Positions 34,357-42,930 of a DNA stretch of 44,287 nucleotides are shown here, piece after piece; position 1 is the stretch's first letter; every line of letters starts with the position of its first letter. The stretch lies in NCBI RefSeq assembly GCF_004791165.1, contig NZ_SRUZ01000001.1, positions 1 to 44,287 of the forward strand, read 5' to 3'. The notes beneath the pieces were generated by a model. It did not search any database. It was not told the DNA's origin and saw only the letters and a program-made list of their open reading frames with translations. Both the position numbers and the translations under genes were made by a program. This DNA comes from Mesorhizobium sp. M8A.F.Ca.ET.218.01.1.1 (GTDB lineage Bacteria > Pseudomonadota > Alphaproteobacteria > Rhizobiales > Rhizobiaceae).

Positions 34357-34905
34357 TTAGGGCGCGACCAGGGGAATCAATGGTCGAAGGAGTAACAGGG
34401 CAAAGGCAAGAAGTGCGGCGCCCGCAACTTTTTCTGCCAGTGTTTTGCCTCCGCAGAAGCGCCGCCCCAGCAAAAGCCACACCGATCCGCTGGCAGCTGT
34501 CATCACCAGAAGCGCAATCCAGAAGATCCCCAGTTCGCGCGGTTCGATGTTCATCGGCACGATAGCCAGGCAATAGATGAAGGCCTTCGGATTGAGAGCA
34601 CTGGTCACCGCAACAGAAATGGCGTCGCCGCTTTTGGCAGCGTTGATCCGGGCGCTTGCCGTAAGACGCAGGCCAAGAATGACGAGCCACCCGGCCGCTA
34701 CCAGCCTGAGTATTTGAATGGCGTCAGGCGACACGAAGGGACGCAGTGAAAACCAGCACGCGGATGCGATCCCGTATCCGCATGCCTGAGCGGCCAAGAG
34801 CCTGACCGCTTTCTCCCGCTTGACCGACCCTGTCAGCAAAAGAGCGTTGGTTGGCCCTGGTGCGACAAAGAGCAGGAATGCTTCCAGAAAAAATAGAGTG
34901 TCCAA
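34357..34905 (-). CDS. LysE/RhtB family exporter
   Basis: A 182-aa membrane protein with five to six helices. It has the LysE-type start (FFLEAFLLFVAPGPTNALLLTGS, in which PGP is diagnostic) and SALNPKAFIYCLAI in the middle. The family exports amino acids or similar small metabolites. It is slightly shorter than the usual 200-210 residues, mainly in the N-terminal loops, but has no visible break. The substrate is unknown, and the neighbours do not suggest one. Confidence 0.82.
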   Translation of the reverse strand: MDTLFFLEAFLLFVAPGPTNALLLTGSVKREKAVRLLAAQACGYGIASACWFSLRPFVSPDAIQILRLVAAGWLVILGLRLTASARINAAKSGDAISVAVTSALNPKAFIYCLAIVPMNIEPRELGIFWIALLVMTAASGSVWLLLGRRFCGGKTLAEKVAGAALLAFALLLLRPLIPLVAP

Positions 34906-35012
34906 CCGCCTGGTCCCGTGGAATGCAAACCTGTCAACTGGAAGACTCGGTTTGCGTTGACTCTGTCAAAACACGGGCAGCACGACATCGTCCAGGCTGA
35001 GTACTCGAATGA

Positions 35013-35282
35013 CTAGCGTTGGCCGGCCGCATGCTGCAGTCGAGCGATCAGGTCGCCGTTGCGGCAATAGTCTGGCGGGTTATTGGCTTGCTGATGTTCG
35101 TCGAGCCAGACCGAGCATTCATCCTGATGTCCGCAGGAACGGCAGCGATCCACTGCCCTGCTGGTGACGGCGGCATGGTCGGCTACGACTTTCAACTGTC
35201 TGTCGACGCCGAGCTTCCGCATCATGCGGTCCATCAAGGTGGTTCTGGCATCAACTGAAATCAGGTAATCGAGAAAGGTCAT
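35013..35282 (-). CDS. DUF6455-like small Cys-rich protein
   Basis: An 89-aa protein from ATG 35282 (GGAG 9 nt upstream). It has DRMMRKLGVD near residue 20, then a Cys motif CRSCGHQDECSVWLDE and a later DYCRNGDLIARL. The four-Cys arrangement matches the DUF6455 family known to me from rhizobia and suggests a small metal or cluster site. A perfect anaerobox at 35334-35347 predicts a transcript start near 35299 and a 17-nt leader, so it is probably induced in low oxygen. Function is unknown. Confidence 0.8.
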   Translation of the reverse strand: MTFLDYLISVDARTTLMDRMMRKLGVDRQLKVVADHAAVTSRAVDRCRSCGHQDECSVWLDEHQQANNPPDYCRNGDLIARLQHAAGQR

Positions 35283-35333
35283 GGTAATCACTCCTGCCTG
35301 CTGGCCATCATGGCATGTTGGCGGCAAGCGGCG

Positions 35334-35347
35334 TTGATCTCGATCAA
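35334..35347. promoter_or_regulatory. Consensus anaerobox upstream of the DUF6455 gene
   Basis: TTGAT-CTCG-ATCAA is a full match to TTGAT-N4-ATCAA. Read leftward it fits the DUF6455 gene (17-nt leader). It lies beyond the 3' end of the Mg2+ ATPase gene, which runs in the same direction. Confidence 0.9.
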
Positions 35348-35395
35348 CAGGCGGTATCGTTGCCGATCCCTGAGCCCCAAACAGGGAGCATGGCG

Positions 35396-38014
35396 CTAAA
35401 CCTTGGCCACAAGGCGATCGAGAAAGGACCGCTGACCGGCAAGCAACTTCTTGCGGGCCCGGCTCTCTTGTCCGAAGAACCAGCGCTTGGTCGCTTCCGA
35501 GGCGCATAGGTAGAGTGCGGTAATCGCGACAAGCGCGACAAGTACGGGCAGAGGCAGGGGCACGAAGCCGAACCAGGCTGCAAACGGCAGATAGGGGATC
35601 ATGATCGCCATAATCCCGACGGCCAATGTAAGCCAGGCAAGCAACGGGCTTGGACGGCTCGCCCAGAAAGCCCTGTGCGTGCGCACGATGAGCACGATGG
35701 CAAGCTCCGTCAGCAACGACTCGACAAACCAGGCGGTCTGGAATGCGGCCTCCGTGGCGTGCGCAAAAAACAGAAGGAAAACGAAGGTCGCGAAGTCGAA
35801 CAGCGAACTGACCAGGCCAAAGCTGATCATGAACCGCCGCACAAAACGGATGTCCCAGTGGCGAGGCCGGCGCAGTTGGTCGGGATCGACGTTGTCGCTT
35901 GCAATGGCGAGTGAAGGAACGTCAGAGAGGAAATTGTTGAGCAGGATCTGCTTGGCAAGAAGCGGAAGGAAAGGCAGGAACAGCGAGGCGACAGCCATGC
36001 TGATCATGTTGCCGAAATTGGCGCTGGTGGTGATTGAAATGTACTTCATCGTATTCGCGAAGGTCTTGCGGCCATCGTCGACGCCGCGCACCAATACGCC
36101 GAGGTCCTGCTTGAGAAGGATGATATCGGCCGCCTCGCGCGCGACATCGACAGCGGTGTCGACCGAGATGCCTATGTCTGCCTCATGAAGGGCAGGCGCA
36201 TCATTGATGCCGTCGCCAAGGTAACCAACGACATGGCTCCTGCTCCGCAAGGCCTGAACGATGCGCTCCTTCTGGTTGGGGTCGATCTCGACGAAGAGGT
36301 CGGTGTGCTGCACGCCCGCGAAGAGCGCGCTCTTCGTCAATTTCGAAAGCTCCTCGCCGGTCATGATCCTGTCGGCGCGCAAGCCGATCGCCTGGGCGAG
36401 ATGCGCGGCAACGTAACGGTTGTCGCCAGAAATGACCTTTACCGCGATGCCGCGGTGGGCGAGCTCGGCAAGCGTCTCCTTGACGCCCTTCTTTGGAGGG
36501 TCGAGGAAAAGCAGGAAGCCAGCGAAGGCGAGATCGATCTCGTCTTTCCTGCTGAACGTTTTCTGGCTCTCGAACTGACGGATTGCCAGGCCCAGAACGC
36601 GGTAGCCGTCCGCGCTCCAGCGCCGGAATTTTTCGTCGATTGCCGCACGGTGCGTTTCATCGAGGGGTTCCAGCCCGGTGGCTGCTCGGGCGAAGCTGCA
36701 GGTTTCGAGGACATTTTGTACGGCACCTTTGGTAATCAGAAGGTTCTGGGCGTCCTTGGTCCGGACCACAACGGATAGCCGCTTGCGAATGAAATCATAG
36801 GGGATTTCGTCGACTTTCGTGAAGGCCGCCAATAATGCGCCTTCGCCCGGCGAGCCGGCGATTGCTTCGTCCAGCGGGTTCTTCAGTCCGGTCTGCAGGG
36901 TCGCGTTGAGACGTGCCCAGAGCAGGATATCGGTTGACGGATTGCCGTCGACATCGAGCCATCCATCCAGGTGGATAACGCCTTCCGTCAGCGTCCCCGT
37001 CTTGTCGGTGCACAGCAAATCCATGCTGCCCAGATTCTCGATGGCATCGAGACGGCGCACGATGACGCCATTGGCTGCCATCGCGCGAGCCCCTCGAGCC
37101 AGCGTCACGCTGATGATGGCCGGGAGAAGTTCGGGCGTGAGACCAACCGCCAGTGCCAGCGAAAACAGCAGCGATTCAATCAGCGGTCGATGCAGCAGCA
37201 GATTGGCGAAGAACACCAGGATGACGATTGCCAGCATGATCTCGGTCATCAGATAGCCAAACAGCCTGATACCCCGGGCAAACCCTGTTTCGGGGATTTG
37301 TCGCTCCAGGGCGGCGGCGATCGATGCGAATTCAGTGCTGGCGCCGGTCGCTGCCGCAAGCACGGTTGCAGTGCCGCTGCGGACCGACGTGCCCGTGAAA
37401 ACGGCATTGCTGCGCTGTGCTATGGAGGCCTCGGGCGCCGACCGCCCCGGTGCCTTCACGACGGGAAAGGTTTCGCCGGTCAGTACAGCCTCGCTGACAT
37501 TGAAATCGCGCGCGTCCAGAATGATACCGTCCGCGGGAATGAGGTTTCCGGCCGAAAGCCGGATCACGTCGCCCGGCACGATATCTTCGGCGGCGACCGA
37601 GCACTCGGCGCCGTCGCGCAACACAATAGCCTTGCGCGAAATGCGCTGTTTCAGTGCTTCGGTCGCCAGCGACGCACCGTACTCTTGGGTGAAGCTCAGG
37701 ACGCAGCTTGCCAGCACGATCGCGCCGATGATCGCAGCCTCCTGGCCCTCCCCGACGAAGGCTGATACGCAGGCCGCGAAAATGAGGATCAGGACCAGCG
37801 GGCTGCGGAACTGGCGGGCAAACACTGCCAGGGCCGACGCGCCTGACGTCGACGCGGGTGTGTTTCGGCCGAATTTTGCGAGCCTCGATGCCGCTTCGGA
37901 CGAAGCAAGCCCCGAGACTGAGGTCTCAAGACCTAACAAGAGGTCATTGGTCTCGATCGACCAATAGGCACCGTCCTCTGGCGAGACGGATTGCTGGCCA
38001 GCTTCGCCTATCAT
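35396..38014 (-). CDS. mgtA: Mg2+-importing type P-type ATPase (MgtA-like)
   Basis: An 872-aa P3B-type ATPase that imports Mg2+. The cation-ATPase N-terminal domain (LLLGLETSVSGLASSEAASR) is followed by the actuator motif VLTGETFPV, the PEGL-type helix-4 variant LTPELLPAI, the phosphorylated Asp of CTDKTGTLTEGVI, GDGINDAPAL and a C-terminal membrane domain with FLSDVPSLAIASDNVD, as in MgtA/MgtB. ATG 38014 overlaps the stop of the Usp gene (ATGA), so both form one operon behind the anaerobox 38887-38900. Mg2+ import under FNR-type control is unusual. Confidence 0.92.
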   Translation of the reverse strand: MIGEAGQQSVSPEDGAYWSIETNDLLLGLETSVSGLASSEAASRLAKFGRNTPASTSGASALAVFARQFRSPLVLILIFAACVSAFVGEGQEAAIIGAIVLASCVLSFTQEYGASLATEALKQRISRKAIVLRDGAECSVAAEDIVPGDVIRLSAGNLIPADGIILDARDFNVSEAVLTGETFPVVKAPGRSAPEASIAQRSNAVFTGTSVRSGTATVLAAATGASTEFASIAAALERQIPETGFARGIRLFGYLMTEIMLAIVILVFFANLLLHRPLIESLLFSLALAVGLTPELLPAIISVTLARGARAMAANGVIVRRLDAIENLGSMDLLCTDKTGTLTEGVIHLDGWLDVDGNPSTDILLWARLNATLQTGLKNPLDEAIAGSPGEGALLAAFTKVDEIPYDFIRKRLSVVVRTKDAQNLLITKGAVQNVLETCSFARAATGLEPLDETHRAAIDEKFRRWSADGYRVLGLAIRQFESQKTFSRKDEIDLAFAGFLLFLDPPKKGVKETLAELAHRGIAVKVISGDNRYVAAHLAQAIGLRADRIMTGEELSKLTKSALFAGVQHTDLFVEIDPNQKERIVQALRSRSHVVGYLGDGINDAPALHEADIGISVDTAVDVAREAADIILLKQDLGVLVRGVDDGRKTFANTMKYISITTSANFGNMISMAVASLFLPFLPLLAKQILLNNFLSDVPSLAIASDNVDPDQLRRPRHWDIRFVRRFMISFGLVSSLFDFATFVFLLFFAHATEAAFQTAWFVESLLTELAIVLIVRTHRAFWASRPSPLLAWLTLAVGIMAIMIPYLPFAAWFGFVPLPLPVLVALVAITALYLCASEATKRWFFGQESRARKKLLAGQRSFLDRLVAKV

Positions 38015-38823
38015 CAATACGACATGAAGCGGTTGATGCCGCTCTCTTCGATCAGCGTGCGGGTGACGCCGCCGAACGCCCATTCCCGCAAGCGGCTATG
38101 GCCATAGGCGCCCGAGACGATGAGATCCGCATGGATCGAGCGTGCGAATGTCAGCAACCGGTCGCCATCAGCCTTACCGGCGATCAGCTCGGTTCGCGCC
38201 TTGATGCCATGGTGCTCGAGAAAGACCGCGACATCGGCGAGGCTGTCGCGAATGCTTTCGTCGCGCTCGGTGTCGATCGTGGCAATCACGACTTCGCTGG
38301 CTTTGGCCAGGAAAGGCAATGCGTCAGTCATCGCTCGCCGAGCCTCCCTAGTGTCCTTCCACGCTACGAGAACAGTTTTTGCAAGGACGTGCTCGACGTT
38401 GGTTGCGGCGACCAGAACCGGACGCCCGGCGCCCAGTGTCAGACTGCCGACATCCACGGCGCGAAACACATTGTCTCCTGCCTGGCCGGTAACGATAAGG
38501 TCGGCTGCTCTGGCCGAAACGCTGAGGAACCGGGTCGGGCTGCAAACGGCTTGGCCCCATTCGCTAAAGATCGAAGCAGGAACCAGCCTCTCGAACTCGG
38601 CACGCAGTTCGGCAAGCCGCTTTTCGATTTCTGTTCGCTGGATCTGCATGATCTCGCCTTCGTAGACCATGCCTTGGCCGGTCGCGACCAAGGGCGGAAC
38701 ATCGGCTGCCGCCAAGCCGATAAGACGGGCTCCGAACCGTTCCGCGAGTTCGACCCCCACCTTTACAATAGGTGCAGGAGGCGCATCGATGGCGAGGTTG
38801 ACGATGATTGACTTGTAAGACAT
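38014..38823 (-). CDS. Universal stress protein (UspA), double-domain size
   Basis: A 269-aa protein starting at ATG 38823 (MSYKSIIVNLAID); GAAAGGCG lies upstream. The first half is a degenerate Usp domain; the second (about 150-269) has AWKDTREARRAMTDALPFL and the ATP-binding pattern GAYGHSRLREWAFGGVTRTL. Relatives in alphaproteobacteria are induced by low oxygen. It is the first gene of an operon with the Mg2+ ATPase, behind a symmetric anaerobox (38887-38900; predicted leader 29 nt). It resembles the Usp at 42986-43810 in layout and C-terminus. Confidence 0.9.
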   Translation of the reverse strand: MSYKSIIVNLAIDAPPAPIVKVGVELAERFGARLIGLAAADVPPLVATGQGMVYEGEIMQIQRTEIEKRLAELRAEFERLVPASIFSEWGQAVCSPTRFLSVSARAADLIVTGQAGDNVFRAVDVGSLTLGAGRPVLVAATNVEHVLAKTVLVAWKDTREARRAMTDALPFLAKASEVVIATIDTERDESIRDSLADVAVFLEHHGIKARTELIAGKADGDRLLTFARSIHADLIVSGAYGHSRLREWAFGGVTRTLIEESGINRFMSY

Positions 38824-38886
38824 TGCGGACGCCTTTCGCTGAACTATGGAATGCGTGATGAATTGCATTCGCCAGCGTCCAATGCC

Positions 38887-38900
38887 TTGACGCGCGTCAA
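38887..38900. promoter_or_regulatory. Symmetric anaerobox upstream of usp-mgtA
   Basis: TTGAC-GCGC-GTCAA is a perfect palindrome. Read leftward it predicts a transcript start near 38852 and a 29-nt leader for the Usp gene. It is 118 nt from the fixL start, so an effect on fixL is possible but not expected. Confidence 0.85.
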
Positions 38901-39010
38901 AGATCGCCAACTGCGCCTGCGCACGAAAACGTCGGCTCGATCCGTTTTGCGTGAGCGGCGAGAAGTGATAATTAGCCCCGGTAGCACCGTCTCGAACTCA
39001 GGAACCTCAG

Positions 39011-40567
39011 GTGATCAAAGACGAAGCGCTCAGTTTGTCGCCCGGCGGGACGACACTCAAATCACTGCTGTCGCGAATGTTCGATCAGGCTCCGGGATTT
39101 ATAGCGCTCATGCGCGAGCCAGGTCACGTTTTCGAACTGACCAATGCCGCCTACCAGCAATTGATCGGCAACAGGCAAGTGATCGGAAAGTCCGTGCAGG
39201 ATGCCTTTCCCGAGCTCGAAGGATATGAGTTTTTCGACCATCTGGACCAAGTCTACACGACCGGCGAGCCCTATAGGGGCTACGGGGTGAAGGTTGGCCT
39301 TCGCAACACAGCCGACGGCCCGGTCGAAGAGCGCATCCTTGATTTTGTCTATCAGCCGATCAAGGCTGACGATGGCCGTATCACCGCGATCTTCATTGAA
39401 GGCACGGATGTCAGCGAACTCTCCTTTGCAAACGCCGCACTTCGGCTGCGCGAGGACCATTTGCGATCCATCCTGGCAACAGTTCCGGACGCAATGGTCG
39501 TCATTGACGAACAGGGCCGGATCCAGTCCTTCAGCACCGCTGCCGAAACGCTGTTCGGCTATCAGTCAAGCGACGTCATTGGTCAAAACGTGAGAATGCT
39601 GATGCCCTCGCCCTACCGCGACGAGCATGATGCCTATCTGCTTCGCTATCTGACGACGGGAGAGCACCGGATCATCGGACTCGGCCGCACCGTTACCGGC
39701 GCGCGCAAGGATGGCACGACATTCCCAATGGAGCTTTCCGTCGGCGAGATGCATCCGGGAACCGGACGTTTCTTTACCGGCTTCTGCCGCGACCTCACCG
39801 AACGCCACCGGGCAGAAGCAAGAATCCAGGAGCAGCAGCAGGAACTGCTGCACATGGCGCGGTTTACAGCACTCGGCGAAATGGCTTCGACGCTTGCTCA
39901 TGAGATCAACCAGCCACTGACGGCGATCACGAACTACCTCAAAGGCAGTCGTCGACTGCTCGAGAAAAGCCAGGACGAGAATGCGCCTATGCTTCGGGAT
40001 GCTGTCGAAAAGGCAGCTGAGCAGGCATTGCGAGCAGGCGACGTCATCCGTCATCTGAGGGATTTTGTGGCCAGGGGCGAAAGCGAGCGCCAGGTCGAAC
40101 GACTGCCGGTTCTCATCGAGGAAGCCGCGTCCCTGGCCCTGGTCGGCGCAAGGGAGATAAATCTCCTTGTCAGCTACAAGCTTGACCCTGCCGCCGAACT
40201 GGTCTTGACCGATCGCATCCAGATTCAGCAGGTTCTGCTCAACCTGATGCGCAACGCGGTGGAGGCTATGCAGGACGCGACGCGACGCGAATTGAAAGTC
40301 ACAACCGTTGCCCGGGATGATGGGATGGCCGAGGTAAGCGTAATCGATACAGGTCCGGGTCTCGCGCCGGAGGTCTCGGCCCAGCTCTTCCAGCCGTTCG
40401 TAACGACCAAGAAGCAAGGCATGGGTGTTGGCCTTTCCATTTGCCGTACCATCGTTGAATCGCACGGTGGCCATATATGGGCCGAGGTAACGCCGGCCGG
40501 CGGAACCGCTTTCCGGTTCACCTTGCGCATCGTAGAGAAGGAAGAGGTCACAAATGGCCGACAGTGA
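39011..40567 (+). CDS. fixL: FixL oxygen-sensor histidine kinase
   Basis: A 518-aa soluble kinase starting at GTG 39011. PAS domain 1 is at about 24-140. PAS domain 2 at about 148-265 is the haem domain: proximal His 206 ([12 protein letters not shown]) and distal Arg 226 ([10 protein letters not shown]) match the Bradyrhizobium FixL haem ligand and gating Arg, while the propionate-contacting His before IIG is Arg here. The kinase has His 297 in LAHEINQPL, then [17 protein letters not shown] and GVGLSICR. Oxygen leaving the haem switches on autophosphorylation and transfer to FixJ. No membrane helix is present, unlike Sinorhizobium FixL. It overlaps fixJ by 14 nt. Confidence 0.93.
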   Translation: MIKDEALSLSPGGTTLKSLLSRMFDQAPGFIALMREPGHVFELTNAAYQQLIGNRQVIGKSVQDAFPELEGYEFFDHLDQVYTTGEPYRGYGVKVGLRNTADGPVEERILDFVYQPIKADDGRITAIFIEGTDVSELSFANAALRLREDHLRSILATVPDAMVVIDEQGRIQSFSTAAETLFGYQSSDVIGQNVRMLMPSPYRDEHDAYLLRYLTTGEHRIIGLGRTVTGARKDGTTFPMELSVGEMHPGTGRFFTGFCRDLTERHRAEARIQEQQQELLHMARFTALGEMASTLAHEINQPLTAITNYLKGSRRLLEKSQDENAPMLRDAVEKAAEQALRAGDVIRHLRDFVARGESERQVERLPVLIEEAASLALVGAREINLLVSYKLDPAAELVLTDRIQIQQVLLNLMRNAVEAMQDATRRELKVTTVARDDGMAEVSVIDTGPGLAPEVSAQLFQPFVTTKKQGMGVGLSICRTIVESHGGHIWAEVTPAGGTAFRFTLRIVEKEEVTNGRQ

Positions 40568-41168
40568 TCTGGTGCACGTGGTCGACGACGATGTCGACGT
40601 CCGCAAGTCGCTCGGTTTTCTTCTGGCCACAGCGGACTTCGCCGTACGCCTGCACGAATCGGCCACGGCATTTCTTTCGACGGCAAAAGGCAACCTCGAG
40701 GGCTGCATTGTCACCGACGTACGCATGCCGGGCATAGACGGTATTGAGTTCCTGCGGCAACTCAGGGCGGGCGGGCATACAATTCCCGTCATTGTCATGA
40801 CGGGCCATGCCGATGTGGCGCTTGCCGTTCAGGCAATGAAGGAAGGCGCTGCCGATTTCATCGAGAAGCCGTTCGACGACGAAATGCTGATCGAAGCGAT
40901 TCGCTCCGCGCTGGCCAATCGGAACCAAGCAAACGCGGCGCATCCCCAGTCTGCGGATATCCGCACGCGTCTGTCGGCCTTGTCAGAGCGCGAGCGGCAG
41001 GTGCTGGATGGACTTGTTTCGGGTCTGCCTAACAAGACGATCGCCTACGATCTGGGCATCAGCCCGCGCACGGTCGAGATCCATCGCGCCAATGTCATGA
41101 GCAAAATGGGCGCAAGCAGCTTGTCACATCTTGTGCGCATGGCGCTGATCGTGGAATCCCGACCCTAG
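40554..41168 (+). CDS. fixJ: FixJ response regulator
   Basis: A 204-aa regulator. The receiver domain (1-120) has [11 protein letters not shown], phosphoacceptor Asp 55 in [18 protein letters not shown] and IEKPFDD. The LuxR-type helix-turn-helix is at about 140-200 ([41 protein letters not shown]). FixJ normally activates fixK and nifA promoters. Neither is in this window, so its targets lie elsewhere. The start overlaps the end of fixL. Confidence 0.93.
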   Translation: MADSDLVHVVDDDVDVRKSLGFLLATADFAVRLHESATAFLSTAKGNLEGCIVTDVRMPGIDGIEFLRQLRAGGHTIPVIVMTGHADVALAVQAMKEGAADFIEKPFDDEMLIEAIRSALANRNQANAAHPQSADIRTRLSALSERERQVLDGLVSGLPNKTIAYDLGISPRTVEIHRANVMSKMGASSLSHLVRMALIVESRP

Positions 41169-41437
41169 GAAGAGTTTTCAAGAGGTTTGCGAATTCCGAC
41201 CTGGGCCCGCTCCAAGTCCCAATCGCGCCAGTGGGTCGGCCGGATGTCGACACGGGCACCGCTGGCAGCATTCTTCCAACCCTCCGTCACCCTTCTGCAG
41301 GCAAACACAAGCGCGTGCTCGCCGTCTTCGTCGAAGACGGCGAGTTCGAGATCGCGACCAAACGGAGCGCTTAGGATTGGTTTCCACATCGCATCAAAAT
41401 CTTCGCAAACGGTGCGTTGCGCATTGATCTGCATCAT
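41165..41437 (-). CDS. Hypothetical protein with conserved FDRDLELAV-like core
   Basis: About 90 aa if started at ATG 41437; the frame stays open to 41533, but that extension is basic and unlike the rest, and no start has a good ribosome site. The core (MWKPILSAPFGRDLELAVFD, LVFACRRVTEGWKNAASG, VDIRPTHWRDW) reads like a compact beta-rich domain that I associate with short hypothetical proteins of rhizobia. The last codons overlap the fixJ stop on the opposite strand by 4 nt. The function is unknown. Confidence 0.6.
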   Translation of the reverse strand: MMQINAQRTVCEDFDAMWKPILSAPFGRDLELAVFDEDGEHALVFACRRVTEGWKNAASGARVDIRPTHWRDWDLERAQVGIRKPLENSS

Positions 41438-41618
41438 TTTCTGGAATCGCCGAATAGGCATGCGCGTTGCCGGGCGTCGAGCTGATCTGGCTAATAGCTG
41501 CTGCGGCAGACGCCATATCGTCATCGGTGCCAATCACATGCATGGCGCGGGCAGCCCAATTGATTGCCAACGCAGCGCTGATACCTGATCCGGCGCCCAT
41601 CGCGACGCTGGACGCCGA

Positions 41619-41632
41619 TTGATCGGGATCAA
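41619..41632. promoter_or_regulatory. Consensus anaerobox upstream of the lipoyl-like gene
   Basis: TTGAT-CGGG-ATCAA is a full match. Centre 41625.5 predicts a transcript start near 41667 and a 16-nt leader to ATG 41683. Confidence 0.88.
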
Positions 41633-41682
41633 GGACCGTGCTGCGCAAGCGCATATCATCAGACGGTATAGGGAGAATTGGG

Positions 41683-41922
41683 ATGCACTATATCAAGGCC
41701 GATGAAGCCCTGTGGGCCTCCAGCATGTTGCCGGAAGGCATCCTGGAGCGCTGGTTCATTACGAGCGGCGACACAATCAAGGCCGGCGAGCGAATAGCCG
41801 AAGTTCGCGTTGAAGACGCGCTGCACGAGATTGTAGCGCCGGTAGGTGGCCGCGCGACGATTGTCGCCACCGCGAATACCGTCATCGAACCAGGCTCGAT
41901 TCTGGCAACGCTGGAGTCTTAG
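41683..41922 (+). CDS. Stand-alone lipoyl/biotinyl-like domain protein
   Basis: A 79-aa protein from ATG 41683 with GGGAG upstream. It spans a whole biotin/lipoyl-attachment fold: MLPEGILERWFITSGDTIKAGERIAEVRVED, then LHEIVAPVGGRATIVATANTVIEPGSILATLES. In normal lipoyl domains the turn reads roughly E-x-D-K; here the matching place is V-E-D-A-L-H, so the modified Lys appears to be missing. It may be a carrier-like scaffold rather than a lipoylated protein. It has its own anaerobox and is followed by a strong hairpin. Confidence 0.85.
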   Translation: MHYIKADEALWASSMLPEGILERWFITSGDTIKAGERIAEVRVEDALHEIVAPVGGRATIVATANTVIEPGSILATLES

Positions 41923-41947
41923 CCCTGTGAGGACGCCTCACCGGGCT
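41921..41947 (+). terminator. Hairpin after the lipoyl-like gene
   Basis: AGCCCTGTGAGG (41921-41932) pairs with CCTCACCGGGCT (41936-41947) with one mismatch and the loop ACG. It starts within the stop codon and lies between two convergent genes. A U-tract is weak, so it may work in both directions or be factor-dependent. Confidence 0.55.
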
Positions 41948-42021
41948 GATTGCGCTCATTCCTCACTTGTAGTCTCAAGGAGAGTATCAGGCTTGGTCGC
42001 CAGCTGCGTCCGCAGCTCCGA

Positions 42022-42363
42022 TCACGGTTTCTGCAAGGTGTTGATGTAAGCGATTATTGCATCGATCTGGTCGGGGCTGGCGATCCACTCAGGCATGTCC
42101 GGATGGCCCGTCGAAATCCCCTCGGCGAGGGCTTCCTCGAGATCGGTGATCGGATAGCGCTTTGACAAGGTGCGAAACGCCGGGGCGTCGGGATGACTGC
42201 TCTTGTCGGTTTTTCCAATGGCGTGGCAGCGGGCGCAATTGACTTCCACCAACGCCTTCCCGTGATCCGTTAGGCTATCGGCACGGGCTGGGTGCACATA
42301 TCCGAGCAGCATCAGTGCAAGGACGGAAGCCGGCAGACGACGATGCCCACAAAAGCTGTTCAT
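42022..42363 (-). CDS. Small periplasmic c-type cytochrome
   Basis: A 113-aa precursor from ATG 42363 (AGAGG upstream). A signal peptide (about 1-28, ending PARADS) precedes one class I cytochrome domain with the haem motif CARCH (VEVNCARCHAIG), HPDAPAFRTL and the Met ligand candidate in GHPDMPEWIAS. It could shuttle electrons in the periplasm, for example to FixP or NirK; the partner is inferred, not shown. It lies 25 nt downstream of the phasin gene on the same strand and may share its anaerobox-driven transcript. Confidence 0.88.
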   Translation of the reverse strand: MNSFCGHRRLPASVLALMLLGYVHPARADSLTDHGKALVEVNCARCHAIGKTDKSSHPDAPAFRTLSKRYPITDLEEALAEGISTGHPDMPEWIASPDQIDAIIAYINTLQKP

Positions 42364-42388
42364 GTCTGACGACCTCTGCATTGCCGAT

Positions 42389-42772
42389 CTACGCGACTGT
42401 CTTCGCCGCTGCGTCCTCGATCGCGGTTCTGGCTTCCTCGCGGACCCGTTTGGCCGTTTCCGAAGCAAGCCTGGAGGTCAGTGCGGCGACCTTGCCGGCT
42501 TCGCTGACGTATTGCGATGTCGCATTCTGCAGAAAAGCAGAGAAGATGTCGAAAGCGTCATTGAACTCCGGACAGGTGATGAGATCGTCGGCCAGCTTGA
42601 TGTCCTGTTCGCAACGATGCTTCAGAAATGCCAGCGTTTCGACGTTATAGCGCATCATCACCTTGAAGGCGTGGACTTGAAGAGACGCGGCAGCAAGGAA
42701 GAACGTCTGGCCATTTCCCGCAATCGGCAACAATTGTGTGCCGAATGAGGATGGCTCGGGCTGAGTGTGCAT
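42389..42772 (-). CDS. Phasin family protein
   Basis: A 127-aa helical protein from ATG 42772 (GGAG 9 nt upstream). A phasin-like core runs from about residue 25 (FFLAAASLQVHAFKVMMRYN) through CEQDIKLADDLITCPEFNDAFDIFSAFLQNATSQYV to an amphipathic C-terminus (AKRVREEARTAIEDAAAK). Phasins coat polyhydroxyalkanoate granules. An anaerobox at 42848-42861 predicts a transcript start near 42813 and a 41-nt leader, which would tie carbon storage to low oxygen. Confidence 0.85.
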   Translation of the reverse strand: MHTQPEPSSFGTQLLPIAGNGQTFFLAAASLQVHAFKVMMRYNVETLAFLKHRCEQDIKLADDLITCPEFNDAFDIFSAFLQNATSQYVSEAGKVAALTSRLASETAKRVREEARTAIEDAAAKTVA

Positions 42773-42847
42773 TATCGACTACTCCATCCTGAGGCATGCG
42801 AACATAATCTCCACAGCGCAACGTTGACGCCATTCGTCGCCGTGTCC

Positions 42848-42861
42848 TTGATCAGGATCAA
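42848..42861. promoter_or_regulatory. Consensus anaerobox for the phasin gene
   Basis: TTGAT-CAGG-ATCAA is a full match. Read leftward it predicts a transcript start near 42813 for the phasin-cytochrome pair. A second box 69 bp away serves the divergent Usp gene. Confidence 0.88.
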
Positions 42862-42916
42862 CCCTCTGACCTTGCGGACTGTACGAGCGCCCCGGCACCA
42901 ACCGGTCTCGTTGCGT

Positions 42917-42930
42917 TTGACCCGCATCAA
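42917..42930. promoter_or_regulatory. Anaerobox for the second Usp gene
   Basis: TTGAC-CCGC-ATCAA. Centre 42923.5 predicts a transcript start near 42965 and a 21-nt leader to ATG 42986. Confidence 0.87.

Noticed and set aside
34957..34969. TTGAC-TCT-GTCAA palindrome between the LysE and DUF6455 genes
   Set aside because: The spacer is 3 bp instead of 4, so it does not fit FNR/FixK geometry, and it lies upstream of LysE (minus strand) without other support.
39566..40798. 410-aa open frame on the minus strand
   Set aside because: Fully antisense to fixL-fixJ, no ribosome site and shadow-like composition.
41394..41654. 86-aa minus-strand frame upstream of the lipoyl-like gene
   Set aside because: Ala/Ser-rich, overlaps the hypothetical gene and the anaerobox, no recognisable motif.
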